Positions 1 through 12,796 are shown, counted from the first letter of the stretch. The stretch: 64,000 nucleotides of DNA from Apostichopus japonicus (GCF_037975245.1 NC_092576.1:23667111-23731110), one strand, 5' to 3'. The notes: generated by a model not told the origin, from the sequence alone. A program made the numbers and translations.

Positions 1-975
1 CACAGAGAACTTCGTTTTCGTTTTTTTTTCGAAAGAAGTTGCTCCTTCTCAGCCAGTAGTGCTCGGAGTGCCTTTAATTCTTCCTTCAAATGTTTGCACC
101 GAGCTTTCTGTCACAACATGTGCATACTGCCGCGGTAGTTCCAACTGTCGCTGCTTCTAAATGTTTTTTCTTTTTCCTATACACGTATGACATTTTCCTG
201 CGGAACATCATTAAAAACCAGCGACGGATCGAGTTGAAAGTGTACTTTTATAAACTGGCAACCTTGCTTCCACGGAGCTTTCTGTTACTTCTGCAATAAA
301 CCACGAAGCCGGAATCGTCCATTTTGAATGTTCTTTGCAAAAACTCGATTGAGGATCAAGTGCGGTGTGAATCAAACCAACGTGTTGCTACTTGTGATAC
401 CGCCTTTTACTGATTTCAAATTGCCCGCTTTCTAGTAAGCCCAGGCTGTGACGTAATTAACGATACTGAATACGTTATTGTTACTAACCAACTGGAGTAG
501 CCAACCAGTGAACAGAAGTGACAGACAGTAAACTTTATCATTGTGATGTGACCGGAAATTTCACTTGCTTATCTGGAAATGGTATTTATAGTAAGTAAGC
601 AGTATACTTTTCTGTTTCGTACATATATTGCGGTGGGTATTTGTGCGTTTCATCGCTTTACGTGCATGATATAGGCCTTGAATATACTTCTTCGAATATC
701 ACTTGACGGCATATTGAGAGAAATCGGCAGAGCAAAAAACGGACTGTTGAAATCTATCTCGACTAATCTATGAAAAAGGATATGGACAATGGGAATCGTA
801 AGAGGAGCATTTAAAACGGGGGGAGGGGAGGGGAGGGGGAGGGGCAGGGGGGCATGTGGTAGGAAGTTGGAAAAAGTTTCGCACAAAATTTAAGCAAAAA
901 TTACTTAAATCTCAAATATGGATTTGCGCCGCTATGACCGACAAAGTTTAACCGAGGTTTTTGAAGCCTGACACT
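1..975. other. Unassigned non-coding stretch
   Basis: I see no recognisable gene or element. The only notable composition is a purine run of G with scattered A at about 819-852. Short open frames exist on both strands but show no domain, splice context or repeat support. Confidence 0.5.
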
Positions 976-1245
976 CAGGCGCGGCGGAACGGAAAAATTA
1001 TTGGGGGGGCTAATGTGTGGAGACTATCTAAGCGGAGCGCCACCATCGGTTGGCGCGGAGCGTACAAGAAAATTTTGGGTTTTTTCAACCCCCCAGATGG
1101 CCGGAAACGGCACTTCCCGAGTGTTTTATGCTTCGAATACCTAGCCCTAAAATATGGGTCTCAAGCCTGCAATTTCTCAGATTACACGTAAAAGTCTGTA
1201 AAAACATTGTTATTTGTATATCCGATGGTGTTTTAAGAGAGTAGC
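976..1245 (+). mobile_element. Truncated copy of a hAT-like non-autonomous element family
   Basis: The left end (CAGGCGCGGCGGAAC followed by a G run) resembles the CAGTGGCGGCGGAAC-type ends seen elsewhere in the window. The body (ACTATCTAAGCGGAGCGCCA, then GGCCGGAAACGGCACTTCCC) is clearly related, in inverted orientation, to the interior of the element at 29631-30461. It also shares the 'actatctaagcggagcgccacca' core with the neighbouring element at 1294-1689. No matching right end is visible before 1294, so the copy looks truncated. The 64-76-codon frames across it are shared with the 30-kb copy because the DNA is shared; I do not regard them as proteins. Confidence 0.55.
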
Positions 1246-1293
1246 TATTACTCGTAGTGTTCTCGCAAAGACGTTTTTTGAGTGTAGTAAGGG

Positions 1294-1689
1294 CAGTGGC
1301 GGAGCTAGGGGTATTGGTCGGGGGGGGGGCAAGAATGGTCTGTAGGGGCACTTTCGACACTATCTAAGCGGAGCGCCACCACAGGTTGGCGCGGAGCGTA
1401 CAGAAATTTTTTGAGTAAAGATACTCCCTAGATTGCAGGAAATGACCCTCTCCGGGCCTTGCTAATTTGCAGATAAACGGAGAATAAATAGTTGTCGTCG
1501 CCATTTTGTCGGAAAATTACACCAACAGAATATGACAAATGTCAATAGATAAATGAGAGCGCAATAAAATGGTCAATAATCGCGAATAAGTTAAAAGTAG
1601 TGAAAAGCTGAAAAGGGCACCAGCAGTCTATTTGAGTCCGTCAGGGGGTGGGGGCATCCGCCCCTGACTGTATGGACGCTTCGCCACTG
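1294..1689 (+). mobile_element. hAT-type MITE with terminal inverted repeats and 8-bp target duplication
   Basis: The left end reads CAGTGGCGGAGC and the right end is the inverted CGCTTCGCCACTG. The element is flanked by AGTAAGGG (1286-1293) and AGTAAGGA (1690-1697), an 8-bp target-site duplication with one mismatch. Short CAGTGGCG-type termini with 8-bp duplications are characteristic of hAT elements. At 396 bp with no transposase frame it is non-autonomous and would need a transposase in trans. The interior carries the shared core also found at 976-1245 and in the element at 29631-30461. Confidence 0.75.
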
Positions 1690-1939
1690 AGTAAGGAGAT
1701 GTTGGAGAACTGGCTGAAATGAGGCAACTCATTGGCCTAAGACGAAGTTGTGTTGAGCTTACCGGTACTCACACTCACTGCTTCCACTTTTCACGGGGCG
1801 TGAAGAAGCGGTTGGGGTGACAATGTGGTCTATAGCCAGGGGACGGGCCGAGGGTCCCCCAGCATTTACTAAAATTATTACACCTGTATAGTATACGTGT
1901 GCATCGGACAGATCGACAAGTATGCATTGAAAAATGGGC

Positions 1940-2062
1940 AGATGCACGTTTCGGAGCCTTGGTAAATATTGGGGGGGCTTATCATGCATTTGCCCCCTCA
2001 ACTTTTTTATTGGGGGGCTGAGCCCCCCAAGCCCCCCCCCCCCCCCGGTTCCGCCGCCACTG
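1940..2062 (-). mobile_element. Solitary hAT-like element end
   Basis: A G/C-homopolymer-rich segment ends in CCGGTTCCGCCGCCACTG, the inverse complement of a CAGTGGCGGCGGAACCGG terminus. Related ends occur at 976, 1294 and 63509. I cannot find its partner end or a target duplication, so this is probably a broken copy; the inner boundary is approximate. Confidence 0.45.
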
Positions 2063-3937
<1,875 letters not shown>

Positions 3938-4140
3938 GGGACTTGCTATTCTGTTTATTTAAGACTTGCATGTGTCTCAAGCATGAATGTATTACGGTAC
4001 CCTCACAGGATAATACTTCCGTGTCTCAGGTATGCATTTCTTTAATGGAATTATATAACGGACACAGGACAATCTAGGCTATATATATTTGCATATAGGT
4101 GCGTGATTTTTACAAACACCACACGTGAATATGCCAATTT

Positions 4141-5004
4141 TTTGGCATAATGCTTATTTTCTCAAGCGATATAAATTATTTTCGACATTTCCGTAAAAAC
4201 TAAACAGTAATGAACGTCGTTTACGTATTATACACAGGGACGTAGCTAAGGCCTGATGATTGAGAGTGGGTAGGGGGGGGGGGGGAGAGATGTAGTGGCT
4301 GAAATTCCAATTGGATGGTATTTGGAGCCAGAAAATTCCGACTGCTGCCTTGTAACCCGCAGCCCCCCCCCCCACACCATACTCGTCAACGATACAGTCA
4401 GTGTCAGTCAGCCAGTCAGACACTCCATCTTTCGCGACTGCACTTTTGTTTTTTCGGTACATTTGTACCACTAGCCCTCACTTCACAAATTTATTAATCA
4501 CTCTGGTTAGCGAGTAAGCAATGAGCATAAGTTATCTGCTTGATAGGCTACATAGACTACCAACTAAAAAAGCTATTTGGCATAATGCTTATTTTCTCAA
4601 GCGATATAAATTTCGACATTTCCGTAAAAACTAAACAGTAATGAACGTCGTTTACGTATTATACACAGGGACGTAGCTAAGGCCTGATGATTGAGAGTGG
4701 GTGGGGGGGGGGGAGAGATGTAGTGGCTGAAATTCCAATTGGATGGGATTTGGAGCCAGAAAATTCCGACTGCTGCCTTGTAACCCGCAGCCCCCCCCCC
4801 ACACCATACTCGTCAACGATACAGTCAGTGTCAGTCAGCCAGTCAGACACTCCATCTTTCGCGACTGCACTTTTGTTTTTTCGGTACATTTGTACCACTG
4901 GCCCTCGCTTCACAAATTTATTAATCACTCTGGTTAGCGAGTAAGCAATGAGTATAAGTTATCTGCTTGATAGGCTACATAGACTACCAACTAAAAAAGC
5001 TATG
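4141..5004. repeat. Tandem duplication of a ~430-bp unit (two copies)
   Basis: Copy 1 is about 4141-4577 and copy 2 about 4578-5004. They are nearly identical, starting at TTGGCATAATGCTTATTTTC and ending at the shared ACCAACTAAAAAAGCTAT. Each contains CAGGGACGTAGCTAAGG, a phrase that looks like a DNA-transposon terminus, followed by a G run, but no inverted partner is visible. Matching minus-strand frames of about 80-105 codons occur in both copies and simply reflect recent duplication. Confidence 0.8.
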
Positions 5005-5149
5005 TTAATGTAACAAAGGGGAAACTTTTCTTTTTCAACAAATTATATTCGACGACATAGTGAACTACCCCAAAATACAGTGCTTTTTCCTAGCGCGCTT
5101 AATATTATTTTCTTGGGGGGGGGGGGCTATTTATCACTCACATGAAAAA

Positions 5150-5500
5150 AATTAAATTGTTCACTTCATTCCAACTGAGCATTGGGAATGAAGTGAACAG
5201 TTAAACATTTTGCAGAAAAATGTTGAGTTGACGAGATACGATAAGTTGCCAATTAAACATTTTGCAGAAAATTTTACAATTGCTCAATTGGGATGAAGTG
5301 AACAATTGAACATTTTGCCAAAAACATGTCCAATTAACGAGATAAGATAAGTTGTCAATTGAACATTTTGCAGAAAATTTTTCAATTGCTCAGATGGAAT
5401 GAAGTGAACAATTTGCAGCAAAATGTCCAATACACGAGATATGATAAGTTGTCAATTAAACATTTTACAAAAATTGTTCAATTGCTCACTTTAAGCAACT
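5150..5500. repeat. Degenerate ~105-bp tandem repeat (about 3 copies)
   Basis: The phrase GAATGAAGTGAACA recurs at roughly 5186, 5292 and 5397. Each is followed by AACATTTTGCA-type, ACGAGATA-GATAAGTTG-type and CAATTGCTCA-type phrases in the same order. The units have diverged by substitutions and small indels. No coding potential is seen. Confidence 0.7.
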
Positions 5501-6111
5501 AAGCAATCCAACATTTTTCTGTTTTTTTTGGATAAGATTTTATCTTGTTATTTTAACAATTTACTGAAAAATTTCACTTTATGGGCAAAGTTTTTCTTAT
5601 GTTGATGGCCATTTTAAGCTTCCGTAGAATAACATTGAGCGTTTTAACGTTGTACAGGAGTTTATTAGGCATTTTTTTTTAGACTATTCAAAATCACACG
5701 AAGTTTTGTAAGGTGGAGTATAAGAACCGCGAGATACAATTTCTTAATATGACAAGGAAAACGTGGTAAATATGACTGATTAAAGGTCAAGTTTGACCGA
5801 AAATTGTAGGTCACTCACAAATAGCAAGAATTTATGAAAAATAGAGTGCCACAGTCGGAAATTCCGTACTCATAAGCGTACGTATACAATTTTAATCTAA
5901 GGCTGATGGGTACAGTTTCTTCCTCGTTATGATCCCCCACTATAATTTTCAGTTGATATATGTAATCAACATATTATGTTAAATTAAAAGTAAGTATAGG
6001 TATCATCAACCTATATATGAAATTGATCGCAGAGTCAATCAGGCGTAATAGATTTAGGGAGGGGAAATTGATTGTGGGGTGAGGGGCTTCGAGTTCAAAT
6101 ACGTATACTCA

Positions 6112-6480
6112 TCAAAAGTAGTCTGTAATGGCCCCAAATTACGGCATGCTGTAATTGCTGGAAGTTTTCAAAAAAGTCCTTTCCTGAAGGTGTTCACTCT
6201 CCATATTGTTCGCTGACATTATAAACACACACAACAAGATGACTAAATTTCCCAGTAAGGTGAATTTCCTCCAAGGTGGTTAATAAAACAGTTTAAGAAT
6301 TTTAACATAAGGTGCCCATATTTTATTATGTAGCATATATGGGACCAATAAATCATACTTAGTATGATAGTAATATTTAGTAGTGTAGGGTCTACTCGTT
6401 TGTATTGGGCTTTAACCTAGTGCGCGAGTTGCATATAACAAGGTTTGAACCTAACTGGAGACCAAAACTTCCCGGTATGT
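6112..6480 (+). repeat. Dispersed repeat family 'R6', copy 1 (plus)
   Basis: It shares ordered phrases with 8862-9195 on the same strand (AGTTGCATATAACAAG, TTTGAACCTAACTGGA, CACCTTCGAAAA, GGCATATATGGG-type). In its first ~190 bp it is also related to inverted copies at 10008-10190 and 11566-11760 (AAGATGACTGAATGT-type, GGAAGTTTTCAAAAA-type). The right end runs directly into the ~273-bp satellite. The family name is mine. No open frame or terminal repeat was identified. Confidence 0.65.
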
Positions 6481-8820
6481 AACACCTTCGAAAAATAAAT
6501 GAAGAGGCGCGGGAGGGGGGGGGGGGGGTCGGGGTCGGAAAGAGGATTCAAGAAAGTATGTAATATATAGGCTTCTTAAATAGTGCAGTTCCAAAAGGGT
6601 CTACTCGTTTGTATTGGGTTTTAATGCTTTCTAAATCGCTTAATTTTCGAACAGTTTCTGTGAAGACTACTATATTTCAGTGATACTTTCCCAAGCGTGG
6701 GCACAATTCCCCTAAGCGTGGGCACAATAAAGTTACTGTCACACATGCATGTTAACCAATATGTATATGTGTATATATGTATATGTGTCGGAGGGGGGGG
6801 GGGGTCGGGTGTCGGAAAGAGGATTCAAGAAAGTATGTAATATATAGGCTTCTTTAATAGTGCAGTTCCTAAAGGGTCTACTCGTTTGTATTGGGTTTTA
6901 ATGCTTTCTAAATCGCTTAATTTTCGAACAGTTTCTGTGAAGACTACTATATTTCAGTGATACTTTCCCAAGCGTGGGCACAATTCCCCTAAGCGTGGGC
7001 ACAATAAAGTTACTGTCACACATGCATGTTAACCAATATGTATATGTGTATATATGTATATGTGTCGGAGGGGGGGGGGTCGGGTGTCGGAAAGAGGATT
7101 CAAGAAAGTATGTAATATATAGGCTTCTTTAATAGTGCAGTTCCTAAAGGGTCTACTCGTTTGTATTGGGTTTTAATGCTTTCTAAGTCGCTTAATTTTC
7201 GAACAGTTTCTGTGAAGACTACTATACTTCAGTGATACTTTCCCAAGCGTGGGCACAATTCTCCTAAGCGTGGGCACAATAAAGTTACTGTCACACATGC
7301 ATGTTAACCAATATGTACGGTTTCTGTGAAGACTACTATATTTCAGTGATACTTTTCCAAGCGTGGGCACAATTCCCCTAAGCGTGGGCACAATAAAGTT
7401 ACTGTCACACATGCATGTTAACCAATATGTATATGTGTATATATGTATATGTGTCGGAGGGGGGGGGGGGTCGGGTGTCGGAAAGAGGATTCAAGAAAGT
7501 ATGTAATATATAGGCTTCTTTAATAGTGCAGTTCCTAAAGGGTCTACTCGTTTGTATTGGGTTTTAATTCCTTCTAAATTGCTTAATTTTCAAACGGTTT
7601 CTGTGAAGACTACTATATTTCAGTGATACTTTCCCAAGCGTGGGCACAATTCCCCTAAGCGTGGGCACAATAAAGTTACTGTCACAAATGCATGTTAACC
7701 AAAATGTGTATATATGTAAATGTGTCGGGGGGGGGGTGGGTCGGGGGTCGGAAAGAGGATTCAAGAAAGTATGTAATATATAGGCTTCTTAAATAGTGCA
7801 GTTCCTAAAGGGTCTACTCGTTTGTATTGGGTTTTAATGCCATCTAAATCGCTTAATTTTCGAACAGTTTCTGTGAAGACTACTATATTTCAGTGATACT
7901 TTCCCAAGCGTGGGCACAATTCCCCTAAGCGTGGGCACAATAAAGTTACTGTCACACATGCATGTTAACCAATATGTATATGTGTATATATGTATATGTG
8001 TCGGAGGGGGGGGGGGTCGGGTGTCGGAAAGAGGATTCAAGAAAGTATGTAATATATAGGCTTCTTTAATAGTGCAGTTCCTAAAGGGTCTACTCGTTTG
8101 TATTGGGTTTTAATTCCTTCTAAATTGCTTAATTTTCAAACGGTTTCTGTGAAGACTACTATATTTCAGTGATACTTTCCCAAGCGTGGGCACAATTCCC
8201 CTAAGCGTGGGCACAATAAAGTTACTGTCACAAATGCATGTTAACCAAAATGTGTATATATGTAAATGTGTCGGGGGGGGGGGGTGGGTCGGGGGTCGGA
8301 AAGAGGATTCAAGAAAGTATGTAATATATAGGCTTCTTAAATAGTGCAGTTCCTAAAGGGTCTACTCGTTTGTATTGGGTTTTAATGCCATCTAAATCGC
8401 TTAATTTTCGAACAGTTTCTGTGAAGACTACTATATTTCAGTGATACTTTCCCAAGCGTGGGCACAATTCCCCTAAGCGTGGGCACAATAAAGTTACTGT
8501 CACACATGCATGTTAACCAAAATGTATACATGTGTATACATGTATATGTGCCGGGGGGGGGGGTCGGGTGGGAAAGAGGATTCAAGAAAGTATGTAATAT
8601 ATTGGCTTCTTAAATAGTGCAGTTCCTAAAGGGTCTACTCGTTTGTATTGGGTTTTAATGCTTTCTAAGTCGCTTAATTTTCGAACAGTTTCTGTGAAGA
8701 TTACTATATTTCAGTGATACTTTCCCAAGCGTGGGCACAATTCTCCTAAGCGTGGGCACAATAAAGTTACTGTCACACATGCATGTTAACCAATATGTAT
8801 ATGTTGTCTATGTATATATG
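6481..8820. repeat. Satellite array of ~273-bp units (8 copies) with a dimeric higher-order pattern
   Basis: The landmark CGGAAAGAGGATTCAAG recurs at about 6536, 6813, 7088, 7479, 7749, 8025, 8297 and 8570. Spacings are 270-277 bp, except 391 bp where an extra ~115-bp partial unit (7317-7431) was inserted. Each unit holds two copies of AAGCGTGGGCACAAT, an ATGCATGTTAACCA block, a TATATGTGTATATATG block and a G run. Variants alternate: units at 7479 and 8025 share one version (ATTCCTTCTAAATTGC) and those at 7749 and 8297 share another (ATGCCATCTAAATCGC), giving a ~546-bp dimer duplicated as a block. Repeated minus-strand frames of 66-79 codons are by-products. Confidence 0.92.
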
Positions 8821-8861
8821 TTAATCGTACATATGTCTGTATCTGAGACTGTATCTGTGGA

Positions 8862-9455
8862 CTGTATTGGCCGCAAATTAAGCAACTTGCAATAATTGCT
8901 AGGAATGTTAAAAAAAAAATACTTTCATTGGAGGTCTTCGCTCTCCAAATTGTTCTCAGACATTCTTAATGAACACAAAAGATGACTGAATGTCTAGTGA
9001 GGTAATTTTTCTTCCAACGAGGTAATATAACCGTTTAAGAATATTGACCAGGGGTGAGGTGACCATTTTTTAATATATGGCATATATGGGCCAATACAGC
9101 ATACTTGAATCCTTCCACATAACCTATATTAGTTGCATATAACAAGTTTGAACCTAACTGGACACCCAAACTTCTCCCGTAGCAACGTAAACACCTTCGA
9201 AAATTAAACGGGTGAGAGGGGGGGGGGGGGGTCGGAGTGTTTGAAAGAGAATATAAGAAAGTATATGATGTATTGGCTTTTGTCTCACTTGCATTTTTTT
9301 CATGGGGCCGTCTCGTTTGTACATGGTGTAATGCCTTCCAAATTGTTAAATTTAAGAACAGGTTTCATGACAACTAGCCTAACATATTTCAATCGTATAC
9401 TTTCCCAAGCGTGGGCACAATTCCCTAAGCGTGGCACAATACGGATCATATGTAT
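8862..9455 (+). repeat. R6 copy 2 (plus) carrying one diverged satellite unit
   Basis: The first ~330 bp align in order with 6112-6480. They continue through CACCTTCGAAAA and a G run into a single diverged version of the 273-bp satellite module: the GAAAGAGAATATAAGAAAGTAT phrase at 9243-9264 and both GCGTGGGCACAAT-type repeats near 9410-9440. This is what the array at 6481-8820 would look like with only one unit, so it bears on how the satellite arose. Confidence 0.65.
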
Positions 9456-9479
9456 ATATGTGTGTGTTTAGTGTACGCG

Positions 9480-10007
9480 GCTGCGTGCAGTACACGTTGT
9501 ATATGTTCATTTTAATCGTTACGTCTGTATCTAGCCGGTAAGCAATGGCCCTACCTACAAGTTGTTTTTCATTCTATATATTAATCTTCGTGGCATTGTT
9601 CCACTAATTTTGAGGTGAATGTTTGTAAAACGTTTCCATGTTTGAATTCAGAGTTAATAACATTATCTACAATAGAAAATTTTCAATAGAAATGAACGTG
9701 GAACACATTTCTGGCGTCAACATGTGTCATTTATTTTACACTTGCTTTCTATCGCTGCAACAGAAACATTTGCAGCAATGAATAAGAGAGGAAAGGGAGA
9801 GCAAAATCGTTATTAAGTTGTCGCATTCCTGCAGTAAAGAGTGCACCGTCTTAACTACAAATTTATAAATATATACTTTTACCTCGTAAAACGTGTTTGG
9901 TAAAGTATGTTCTTTACTTTGAATCTTTTACTTGCAATTGTTTAGATTTTACACCCCAATACAAAACCAGTATATCCCGCTCCAATGGTTTGCTGTTTTG
10001 GCCCCTA
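9480..10007. other. Unassigned non-coding stretch
   Basis: AT-rich sequence with no recognised element, splice-supported frame or tandem repeat. Confidence 0.4.
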
Positions 10008-10190
10008 ATATGCCAGGTATTCAAATATGGTCACCTTTGATACAAAAAAAAAATATTGTATTTGTATTACCACCCTTGAGGAAATTAACATTCAGTCTTT
10101 TTATGTCTTTAATTTAGAAAGTATGAGAACAATTTGGAAAGTATAGACCTCCTGGAAGGTAATTTTTGTAAACTTCTGGCAGTTATATAT
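10008..10190 (-). repeat. R6 copy 3 (minus, partial)
   Basis: Its reverse complement follows the same order as the first part of 8862-9195 (CTTCTGGCAG-like start, GGAGGTCT, AAATTGTTCTCA, GACTGAATGT, GGTGACCATATTTGA). It is diverged and partial. Confidence 0.55.
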
Positions 10191-10660
10191 AGCCACCGAC
10201 AAATTGCTCAACGGGCAAGTATTAGCTTTGAAGTTATGTTTTCAGGATCACCGCCCTATAAGTGTGTTATACATGTGCACATAATGGTAGCAGTGTTATA
10301 CATATGAGCTGTTAATGTTACCCTAAAACTGTGGCTTTCTAGGCATTAACCCATCATTTCATGCTCACGACCCGACCTATAGCCAGATTGTTTAACAGGT
10401 GAGTTACAACTCCCTGATTTAACTAGTAATTAGCTAGGAAGCACATTAACGCAGGAGGATCACCATCCTTTTGGAAATTTTCCAGTTCATATACTCCCTT
10501 AATGGGGTATACGAGAATGTATAGCAAACGCTGATACGTGTGCGAAAATTATCAAAGGAGAAAACAACCTCCCCGTGTGAAAAGAAAACAAAGAACAATA
10601 AGAAAGCAGACGTTAATTCAGTAAGAGTATACTATTACTTTCAAACGTATATAGTATCAG

Positions 10661-10685
10661 CAGGGAGTTGTTATGCAACTCCCTG
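10661..10685. repeat. Perfect 10-bp-arm palindrome (CAGGGAGTTG / CAACTCCCTG)
   Basis: Arms at 10661-10670 and 10676-10685 are exact inverse complements around a 5-nt loop. Related ACTCCCTG or CAGGGAG words occur at about 10409-10416 and in the palindrome at 10836-10871, so these may be ends of decayed inverted-repeat elements. Confidence 0.6.
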
Positions 10686-10835
10686 GTATTAGTCAGCCAT
10701 ACATTTCGTACGCTATTCGCGGTCACATTATTAACCCTCCTGTTGTCATGTAAGCAGCTTTGACCGCGTTTGAAAACAAGCGCGTTTTTTCATGCTGGTT
10801 TTGCTGTCGTTTGATTGGAGGATGAACAGCGACTG

Positions 10836-10871
10836 ATCAGGGAGGTCTAAAATATCACCTCCCTGATCAAC
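10836..10871. repeat. Perfect 13-bp-arm palindrome (TGATCAGGGAGGT / ACCTCCCTGATCA)
   Basis: Two exactly complementary 13-bp arms flank a ~10-nt AT-rich loop. The arms contain the same CAGGGAG word as the palindrome at 10661. The stem could form a hairpin in single-stranded DNA or RNA; no function is implied. Confidence 0.6.
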
Positions 10872-11121
10872 AGATGAGGGTTGTTCATTGCGGTTTCACA
10901 AATTCTCTACAATAAACCAATTGGATGCACTGTTCTGTTAGATACAGTATAAGGCAGGCCGTGTCGTGTATTTTCATTGTTGTATCTGCATATGCATCAA
11001 GAAGCAGATAAACCAAACACGTACCATACTAATCGGACATAAATAATAATAATAAATAATAAAAAACGTCAGGCCAACTTACTTTAACACATAAATAATT
11101 ATACATAAAAAAGTTAGACAG

Positions 11122-11159
11122 ACAGATGAGGAGACCCGTGTATGTGTCTTCTCATCTGT
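11122..11159. repeat. Imperfect hairpin (ACAGATGAGGAGA / TCTTCTCATCTGT)
   Basis: Arms at 11122-11134 and 11147-11159 are complementary at 12 of 13 positions around a 12-nt loop. No TE boundary or gene context explains it. Confidence 0.5.
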
Positions 11160-11373
11160 TTTCTCATGATTCCAGCGGTAGTGATAAGAATATCGATCAG
11201 CCATGCCATAGCACCAAACTTAATTCTTTGTGAGGGCGAGCTGTTTGTTGAGGTATTATGATCGAGGGCCCGCAACGTGAATTACGTTATAACTTACCAA
11301 AATGAGCAACCACGAGGAAATTTGCTGATACTCTCATAGAATTAGCTTGAGGAGTTTTGTTGGTTTGACGGCT

Positions 11374-11374
11374 G

Positions 11375-11453
<79 letters not shown>
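11374..11453. repeat. Compound (CA)n(TA)n microsatellite
   Basis: About 11 CA units are followed by about 29 TA units. Frames made of Val-Cys and Ile-Tyr repeats across it are artefacts. Confidence 0.95.
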
Positions 11454-11458
<5 letters not shown>

Positions 11459-11565
11459 CTGAACAAAGTATGAGAAATACATTGTGAGGTACATATGGTT
11501 GTATGTATGTGCAAGCCATGCACATTCACGTTGAAAGATATATGCTGTATAAGAACAATGTCAGA

Positions 11566-11760
11566 TATTCAAATATGGTCATCTTTGGTCAAATCCTTTA
11601 ACTTTTTTATATTACCACGTGCACCCTGAAGGAAATTTACCTCACTGGACATTCAGTCATCTTGTATGTCCATTTACTAGAATTTCAAGAGAACACTTTG
11701 GAAGAGTTAAAACCTTTCTTTTTGAAAACTTCTAGCAAGTACTTTAGCATGCTATAATTA
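11566..11760 (-). repeat. R6 copy 4 (minus, partial)
   Basis: The reverse complement aligns with 6150-6320 and 8895-9070: GAAGTTTTCAAAAA, AAGTGTTCTC, ACAAGATGACTGAATGT, CAGTGAGGTAAATTTCCTTC and GATGACCATATTTGAATA in the same order. It sits inverted relative to copies 1 and 2. Confidence 0.6.
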
Positions 11761-11929
11761 CAGACGAACATATAATGAACCGAATAGGCAGATGATTGTC
11801 TCGGTAAAAATTACCCGTGGGTATAAATTAAATGTGACGTATATGGGCGTTGTAATCATACCGTAATCACGTTCTGTGTATTTTTTGAAATTTCCGACGC
11901 TTAAGTTAATATTAACCATCTCTTAAATT

Positions 11930-12760
11930 CCGAATCTTTATTGAGTCAACGTAAGCGAAGTTGATGTAATCATGCTGTACTGACACTCGTGGTATGTGTA
12001 TGCTCTGCGCTCGACGCGTAAGTGAATCGTAATCTTCCCGTAAATTCCGAATTCAGTGGAGAATACATTCAACGTAAACGCAATGCGTAAGTTGGTGTAA
12101 TCATGCTGTAATCCCGTGGTGTGCATGCTTCGGAATTTCCGACGTGTATATCCTAAACATGCCGTACTGTGCCTGTTTCAGGTGAACGAAAATAACTTAA
12201 ACTTGACGTTTAAGGATTTCGTAATCAATACGTAAACGCTGAAATGAACGTATTTGGGTATTTGTAAGTTAATTGGAAATATACAGTAAATTTTTTAACT
12301 GCACTCGTTTCAGCCAACGTAAATGTTGAAATTTTGTTCACGAGATGCAGTCACAGGGTAATATCATTATCGGAAAGATTGACATTAGAATTGTGTCCAG
12401 TGTTTTATTTCATGGAACAATCAACGTTAACGTCATGCTGAAGTTTGGCGAAGTTTGTTGTAAACGCGTTGTATCTATGCTACGAGTTTCCGATGTGTAA
12501 GATAATCGTAATCCTGTCGTAAATTTCTTCGTGGCGAGATTAAGGTCAACGTAAACGTGGAGAAGAAATAAGTTTTAATAAATACGAAAGTAATTATTAA
12601 CTTCCGATATGTAAGTTGTCATAAACGTAACGGAAATCTGTTGTTCCGTGTTTACAATGTTTACGGATGCGTAATCACATTGTATACGCGTTGTTCCAAA
12701 ATGTACGGGTTTCCGATGTTTAAGATGACCGTAAGCAAGACGTAAACATCCAAGGACTGT
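11930..12760. repeat. Degenerate repeat tract rich in CGTAA / GTAAACG words
   Basis: A ~130-bp unit is visible twice (about 11960 and 12090, sharing GTAATCATGCTGTA and CCGTAAATTCCGAATTCAG-type phrases). Beyond it, short words such as AACGTAAACG, CGTAATC and TTTCCGATGT keep recurring to about 12760 with decreasing similarity. It looks like an old decayed tandem array. Confidence 0.55.
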
Positions 12761-12796
12761 GCTTACGATAACTTAAATGCGTGTCTTTTTCCCGTG

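Noticed and set aside
4154-4928. Conserved protein in two copies (minus-strand frames)
   Set aside because: The two copies are a recent tandem DNA duplication, so frame conservation carries no information; G/C runs shift the frames.
7173-8585. Family of recurrent 66-79-codon minus-strand frames
   Set aside because: They repeat with the 273-bp satellite unit, vary at their ends with G-run length and have no start or splice context.
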